A stretch of 64,000 bases of DNA from Centropus unirufus (Eukaryota; Chordata; Aves; Cuculiformes; Centropidae). Position 1 is the stretch's first letter; every line of letters starts with the position of its first letter. The position numbers and the translations under genes are program-made. Shown here piece by piece: positions 60,001 to 64,000 of this stretch. The notes under the pieces were generated by a model, which ran no database searches, had not been told where the DNA came from, and saw only the letters and a list, made by a program, of their open reading frames with translations. The DNA is taken from positions 3,397,549 to 3,461,548 of the forward strand of contig VYZI01000012.1 in NCBI GenBank assembly GCA_013397695.1. Direction: 5' to 3'.

Positions 60001-63000
60001 GCCAAAGGTCTGTTATTTCTGTATTGGCACAGAAGTAACAAGTTCACCAGATCCTACCAACCCTGACATGCAATCCCATTTCTCTTCCTTACACAGAGCT
60101 GTATGCCTCATCTCCCTTGTTTTCAGAGGTCTGCTTTAGAAGCCAAGCACAGAAACACGTAGAAACCCAGCCACTAATAGCATCTTTGAGATTCCATTTT
60201 TAATTAAAAAACCAAAAATCATTGTACTCCTATCCACCGAGACTGAATCTGCTTCACACAATCTCCATCCTTTTATCAAACAAAAATTATTCCTTTGCCA
60301 TATATGGTGCTCTCCATACATGGCCAGCTCCCAAAGCAGCAGCTCTTCTTTCACAAGCTATTTGAAAGAATCTGAGCAGACCAAGGGAAACTGTTCTCCC
60401 ATTGGCTCTCTGCAGTTGTTTCAGTCTGGCAATAAGCAGATTTCTATTACCAAGTCCTCTAGGCTGCAGATTCCCTACTGAGCACATTTAGATGCATTAG
60501 ACAGGTCTAATTAAATTAACCAGCCTCTGCAGAAATCTAAAAGACAAGCTAAGAAGTATTTACAAGGTGTAAAATTGACCAAACTTTCTTCAGAATTTGT
60601 TCTTTGCTTCTGTAGCTCCTACACGCCTAGTCCAAAGCCTACTTACAGGAACAGCTTCTCTTTCTAGTGACTTCAGTGGGGCTTGAGGCAGGCCCTGGAG
60701 TGGTCACGGCATATTAAAAAAAATAAAAGCTGTAAAGATGTAAAAAGCTTTAATGATAAGTTTTAAGGTGACAGTTCTTAAGACTGCAGTGTGTGGCTGC
60801 AAAAAAGCGTCCTAAGACATGCACATCAGAACTGTATAAATGAAAGTTACCATGATCTGAGGGCAAAAGGTCTTATGCAGCTGAAGTGACTTTGCAGTTG
60901 TTTTTCAGCTCAATAAACCCTTACCTCATTTAAAAATTATATTAATTATTAACAGTTAAGCCATTCATCCGTGTTTCACATGACACTCCAAATTTGCATT
61001 TTGTTTTTTTCCCATGCAACAAGCATAGCTATAAAAGTATAAAAGTCTGTAGCTTAAAATGTGTTCTATGCATCTTTGACTTAACCTTGCTAAATAGGCT
61101 TAAGAGAACAGTTCATAAAGAGTGGTTCCTAGCAAAAACAAACATACACTGAATTGTAAGGTCAGTAAAATCCCCTTTAAAATTACAATGTATAAAGCCA
61201 ATCTTTGGACTCTTTCTTACAGTGACATGTTTGAAGCTGACGTTATTGTGAGCCAGTCTAGAAGAGTTATAACCCAGCCTTATTAAATTACTTAAATTAA
61301 AAGTCAAAAACGTGAAAGGAAGCAGCCTGTTGTCGAGACACAATTAACAATCATGTGTATTGTGCACAGGGTGGCTATCTGCACCTGTCTTACCAGTTAA
61401 CCAAAACTGATCCATTCTTGGTATCCATGGGAGTTTGATGGTTAGTTCTTTAACTGTTTGCCCATTATAGCATTAAATATTAAAATTAAAGCCATTGCGA
61501 TGTAAAGGTAATTTGGAACTCCCAGAAATTAGAGCTCGAGACTCTCACGCTACTATAAATGTGACCTCTGCTCCTGCTGAAAATCCTTCACTATGTCCAG
61601 GATAGGAACATTGCACCATGGAACTGCTGCACTACCTGGACAGCAAAAGCCGGTGCAGGTCTAAATAATAAAAATCTACCCTCTAAAGGTATCTATCATG
61701 GTGTGGCAGGACTACCTTGCACACAAATACATTCAGAGTGCAGCACACAAACTCACAGTGTTTTTTTTTGGTCACTGCTTTGTTTTAAGGATCCACAAAG
61801 TGCAATACCCAAAGGAACAATGCTAGCCATTCTGATTACAACAATTGCTTACATTGGCGTTGCAATATGTGCAGGTAAGTACAGAACTTCTGCTTCACGT
61901 CTTAATTTATACAGTTATAAGAGCTTGAAAGCCTGCTATGCAAATGAATGATTAACCTCACTGCTTTCCCATCCTGCAGATTTATTATGTGGATATAGTT
62001 GCTTTGATTTTACAGTATGCAAAAACCATGGGGGGAAAAAAACGGCACTCAGTAGAAATAAATATAACTATTTGGCAATGGGATTTTCATATCACTTGTA
62101 TGGTTCCTTTTGCATTTGATTCCGTGACAAAGACCACTGGCAATGAGCGCAGTAAAGATTAAAGAAGCTCCGATCAATTTGCTTATCTTTTGTTCCTCAT
62201 TCACACTGAAATTTTGCATGACTTGTTCTCACCATTTTTTGAGCACTCATGAGTACCAGGGTAACACACATTTTTTGTGTTGTATGTCAAAGAGAGAAAT
62301 CAATTGCCTGTCTTAAAGCAAATGCTCTACGTGACTAGGTGCCCTACAATATTGGAATGTGAGGTAACAAAACGGACACAAGAGTGAAAAGGAGATCTGT
62401 ACTGAAGCCATGAACTGTGTTGGAGGAATATGCAATTAAATTCTCATTACAAGGGTATAATAAATCTCTGCTCAAGAAAAAGATTTTTCTTTTTCAATTT
62501 TAATAGTACTGCAAGAAAGGGTGTTGTAAATTATGTTCTTCCTTATGAGCAAATACCTCAGCACTGCATGAAAGTCCTGCAGGCGTACTCCCTTTTCTGG
62601 GAGATGAATCTCAAGTCTTTCTCACTTTTGTGGTTCTTTTCACAAAAGGCAGAATGCTCTATTCAAGCTGCAGCTCAGATTATTGCATTATTTGGGTCTA
62701 AATTTCCCTTACAATTACAGTTGCAGTAGTCATTCTTTACTTTCTATTATAGATCTGTGTAAATGCATTGTTCTGTTCTCACAAGCAACAGCTGTATTTC
62801 AACTTCAGAGTTGTCTACTTTTCAGTGCAACACTTCTTATTTTCTTTCAGTTTGAGTATCACTTTGCTAAGTAGATAATGGGTACTTTGGGACTCTGAAT
62901 AACAGTGGTTTTGATATATTTGAAGATCACATACAAACTTACATTTTGGCCACTAAAGATGTTGAGATCTGTACTCTAAGTTAACACCATATGTTTCTCT

Positions 63001-63709
63001 CTATTTCTGATAAAAAGACAGTATAAATATTAATAAAAATAAAAAAATAGGTTCTTTCTCCCATTTGAAGTACCATATTGTAGCAGGCGGGCTACGGCAA
63101 TTTGAACAGCTGGCAAGCTGGGTCTCTAAAGCAATTTTGTGTCCTTCTTAAAAAAAAAATAAAATGTGTGTGCCTAGACCCAGGACCCTCACTGACCTGC
63201 TCCCTTTGAATGCTGGCACTTGTAAAAGTGGTCACAGGCAGACAATATACCTCTGAGTTAGTTAATTTATTGTTGATCTCCATCTGGTTCTCTACTCTCA
63301 GAATTATACTCATCCTCATCAGTCAATTGGCTGCTTATTTAAAAAGTAGCAGAGGTAAACATTTGTTTAAAGAGAACACAAGAAACTAAGCCACAATAAA
63401 GGGAGGTAATCTCGGCCCAACATGAAATATTGCTCTTTGGGCTGAGATTTAGACAGCAGTTGTGCAAAATGTGTGCAGTCTAAGAGTCAAAGCATAGCCA
63501 GAACATTCTTCCAACGTCACCAGGAAGGAAAATAATAATATATCATTATTTCCACAGCCTCCTGTGTTGTACGAGATGCTACTGGAAACATCAATGATAC
63601 AGTTGTACTTGGAATGAGCTGCAATGGATCATCTGCCTGCAGCCTAGGCTATGATTTTTCCAGATGTGCAAGTCAGCCATGCGATTATGGGCTAATGAAT
63701 AATTTTCAG
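44674..63709 (+). CDS. SLC12A1: SLC12A1 (NKCC2), Na-K-2Cl cotransporter, N-terminal half, 3' partial
   Basis: Apical electroneutral Na+/K+/2Cl- cotransporter of the kidney thick ascending limb. Exons: 44674-45084, 50298-50432, 50597-50672, one of 55167-55262 or 55887-55982, 56640-56779, 57251-57361, 58270-58381, 58865-58992, 61790-61874, 63558-63709. With one cassette exon this gives 482 residues of about 1,100, and all phases agree. The N-terminus has the SPAK/OSR1 docking motif RFQV (residues 17-20) and the phospho-threonine block YYLQTFGHNTMD. Membrane domain: TM1 (exons 2-3), TM2 (cassette), then [16 protein letters not shown], the [19 protein letters not shown] helix, and the TM7-8 extracellular loop with sequons NDT and NGS in exon 10. 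The remaining transmembrane helices and C-terminal domain lie right of the window. Confidence 0.97.
45085..50297 (+). other. SLC12A1: SLC12A1 intron 1
   Basis: 5.2 kb. It holds a perfect 24-bp direct repeat (45431-45454 and 45490-45513). No CR1 copy with a clear tail, gene or RNA gene was recognised; open frames here look like chance. Confidence 0.65.
45431..45513. repeat. 24-bp direct repeat
   Basis: Two identical 24-nt copies, starting ataattaagtttcacag and ending attcctt, at 45431-45454 and 45490-45513, 35 nt apart, in SLC12A1 intron 1. Confidence 0.9.
50298..50432 (+). CDS. SLC12A1: SLC12A1 exon 2
   Basis: A 135-nt phase-0 exon, acceptor gatccttcag, donor gtgaga. A poorly conserved linker (RVANGESTTGDETAVSKEEE), then KFGWVKGVL leading into TM1. 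Confidence 0.95.
50597..50672 (+). CDS. SLC12A1: SLC12A1 exon 3 (TM1)
   Basis: A 76-nt exon, acceptor aaacctag, donor gtatgt. It encodes [20 protein letters not shown] and GQAGIG, TM1 of the APC fold. Confidence 0.96.
51625..51705 (+). mobile_element. CR1 retroposon 3' end with octamer tail
   Basis: gttgaacttgatgatcttta, then ttcctttccaacctgaatga, and the diagnostic terminal repeat tctatgattctatgattct. Sense orientation relative to SLC12A1. Confidence 0.85.
54085..54260 (+). mobile_element. CR1 retroposon fragment, decayed
   Basis: gaggctgtgggatctttgtc and tatggaggttttcaagagcc resemble the block that in other copies reads 'tccttggaggttttcaagac'. The 3' end is not preserved. Confidence 0.6.
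55167..55262 (+). CDS. SLC12A1: SLC12A1 alternative exon 4, NKCC1-like TM2 variant
   Basis: 96 nt, phase 1 both ends, acceptor ttactgacag, donor gtaaaa. It encodes LGVIIILLATMVTSITG then LSTSAIATNGFVRG. This form is close to the equivalent NKCC1 segment. TM2 and the following loop set ion affinity in mammalian NKCC2. Confidence 0.93.
55887..55982 (+). CDS. SLC12A1: SLC12A1 alternative exon 4, second TM2 variant
   Basis: 96 nt, phase 1 both ends, acceptor gatctttcag, donor gtaagt, 624 nt after its twin. It encodes LGIIVIALSVVVTTLTG then ISMSAICTNGVVRG, differing from the twin at 12 of 31 residues. Mutually exclusive use is inferred from the mammalian gene. Confidence 0.93.
56640..56779 (+). 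CDS. SLC12A1: SLC12A1 exon 5 (TM3)
   Basis: A 140-nt exon, acceptor gtctgcag, donor gtaaat. It encodes [20 protein letters not shown] and [20 protein letters not shown], near identical to human. Confidence 0.96.
57251..57361 (+). CDS. SLC12A1: SLC12A1 exon 6
   Basis: A 111-nt phase-0 exon, acceptor tgctttcag, donor gtaaac. It encodes ESDTLMVDESNDIRIIGTIT and VVCLLGISVAGMEWEAK. Confidence 0.95.
58270..58381 (+). CDS. SLC12A1: SLC12A1 exon 7 (GC donor)
   Basis: A 112-nt exon, acceptor attaacag. It encodes AQVILLIVLLIAIANFFIGT and IPTNNEKKARGFFNYQ. The donor is CAAG followed by gcaagt: the GC form. A GT four bases downstream would shift the frame of exon 8, so the GC donor is required. Confidence 0.93.
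58865..58992 (+). CDS. SLC12A1: SLC12A1 exon 8
   Basis: A 128-nt exon, acceptor tatttgcag, donor gtatgt. It encodes SIFAENFGPDFRSGEGFFSV and [20 protein letters not shown], the conserved TM6-region unwound helix of SLC12 transporters. Confidence 0.96.
58993..61789 (+). other. SLC12A1: SLC12A1 intron 8
   Basis: 2.8 kb. A C-rich run (about 59861-59882) is the only low-complexity block noticed. No gene or CR1 copy recognised. Confidence 0.6.
61790..61874 (+). CDS. SLC12A1: SLC12A1 exon 9
   Basis: An 85-nt exon, acceptor tgttttaag, donor gtaagt. It encodes DPQSAIPKGTMLAILITTIA and YIGVAICAG. Confidence 0.95.
61875..63557 (+). other. SLC12A1: SLC12A1 intron 9
   Basis: 1.7 kb, AT-rich, no repeat family, gene or RNA gene recognised. 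Confidence 0.6.
63558..63709 (+). CDS. SLC12A1: SLC12A1 exon 10 (TM7-8 extracellular loop)
   Basis: A 152-nt exon, acceptor atttccacag. It encodes SCVVRDATGNINDT, then CNGSSACSLGYDFSRC and QPCDYGLMNNFQ. Both N-glycosylation sequons and the four loop cysteines seen in human are kept. The donor gtctta is weak, but the end at FQ matches the human exon boundary as I recall it. Confidence 0.92.
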
Positions 63710-64000
63710 GTCTTAATCATATGCATAATCCTAAGCAATATATGAATACATAAGTAGAGACATGCAAAATCATTATTTGCTGACAGCAAACCACAAAAGG
63801 ACTTTGACCTTTTTCTAAAAAAATGTAAAAGATTATAGGAATAATGAAAGGGAAAAGTCCCCTGCATTCCCCATTACCTTCATACGTACCTTCACCAGGC
63901 TTCCGAGCACTCCGGTATGGTCTTTGATTCCTCTTTCAACAACTACCATGAAACAGGATAGGCTGTAACATCTTCAAACTCAAAATCTAGACTTAACAGA
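63710..64000 (+). other. SLC12A1: SLC12A1 intron 10, start
   Basis: 291 nt of intron up to the window edge. The next exon (human VMSMVSGFGP) is not inside the window. Confidence 0.8.

Noticed and set aside
1..64000. CRISPR arrays, tRNA/rRNA genes, operons or defence systems
   Set aside because: None seen. The window is spliced vertebrate DNA and no repeat-spacer or cloverleaf pattern was noticed; no structural RNA scan could be run.

Overview
The window is vertebrate nuclear DNA, almost certainly from a bird. Genes are split by GT-AG introns with typical vertebrate exon phases. The interspersed repeats are CR1 retroposon tails with the avian ATTCTATG-type 3' end. The gene order SLC24A5 - MYEF2 - CTXN2 - SLC12A1 matches the conserved amniote block on human chromosome 15q21.1. 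I cannot name the species. Gene identities rest on remembered human protein sequences and exon-by-exon frame checks; no alignment or search was run.

Layout. (1) 71-8129, + strand: SLC24A5 (NCKX5, the K+-dependent Na+/Ca2+ exchanger needed for melanosome pigmentation), exons 2-9. The signal-peptide exon lies left of the window. (2) 8869-26148, - strand: complete MYEF2 (an hnRNP M-like RNA-binding repressor), 17 coding exons giving 608 residues, including an 8-nt microexon. It converges tail to tail on SLC24A5 and starts in a CpG island at about 25.65-26.33 kb. (3) 26.3-33.4 kb: intergenic, no gene recognised. (4) A second CpG island at about 33.45-34.3 kb and, 3.5 kb further on, the single coding exon of CTXN2 (cortexin 2, 37885-38133, + strand). 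(5) 38.3-44.5 kb: intergenic with several CR1 copies, one about 0.8 kb long. (6) 44674-63709 and beyond, + strand: the first half of SLC12A1 (NKCC2), ten coding exon positions giving 482 residues. One position, covering TM2, is occupied by two alternative 96-nt cassette exons. The gene runs off the right edge.

The four genes are neighbours by conserved synteny and do not form a pathway: pigment-granule ion exchange, RNA regulation, a small neuronal membrane protein, and renal salt uptake. The most informative observations are structural: the MYEF2 microexon, five consecutive frame-neutral exons encoding its Gly/Met-rich domain, a strong decoy splice donor inside one of them, the paired SLC12A1 cassette exons with a nearby GC-AG intron, loss of one regulatory threonine in the NKCC2 N-terminus, overlapping upstream AUGs at CTXN2, and a palindromic repeat in the SLC24A5/MYEF2 tail-to-tail region. 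I found no sign of a novel defence, mobile or biosynthetic system.
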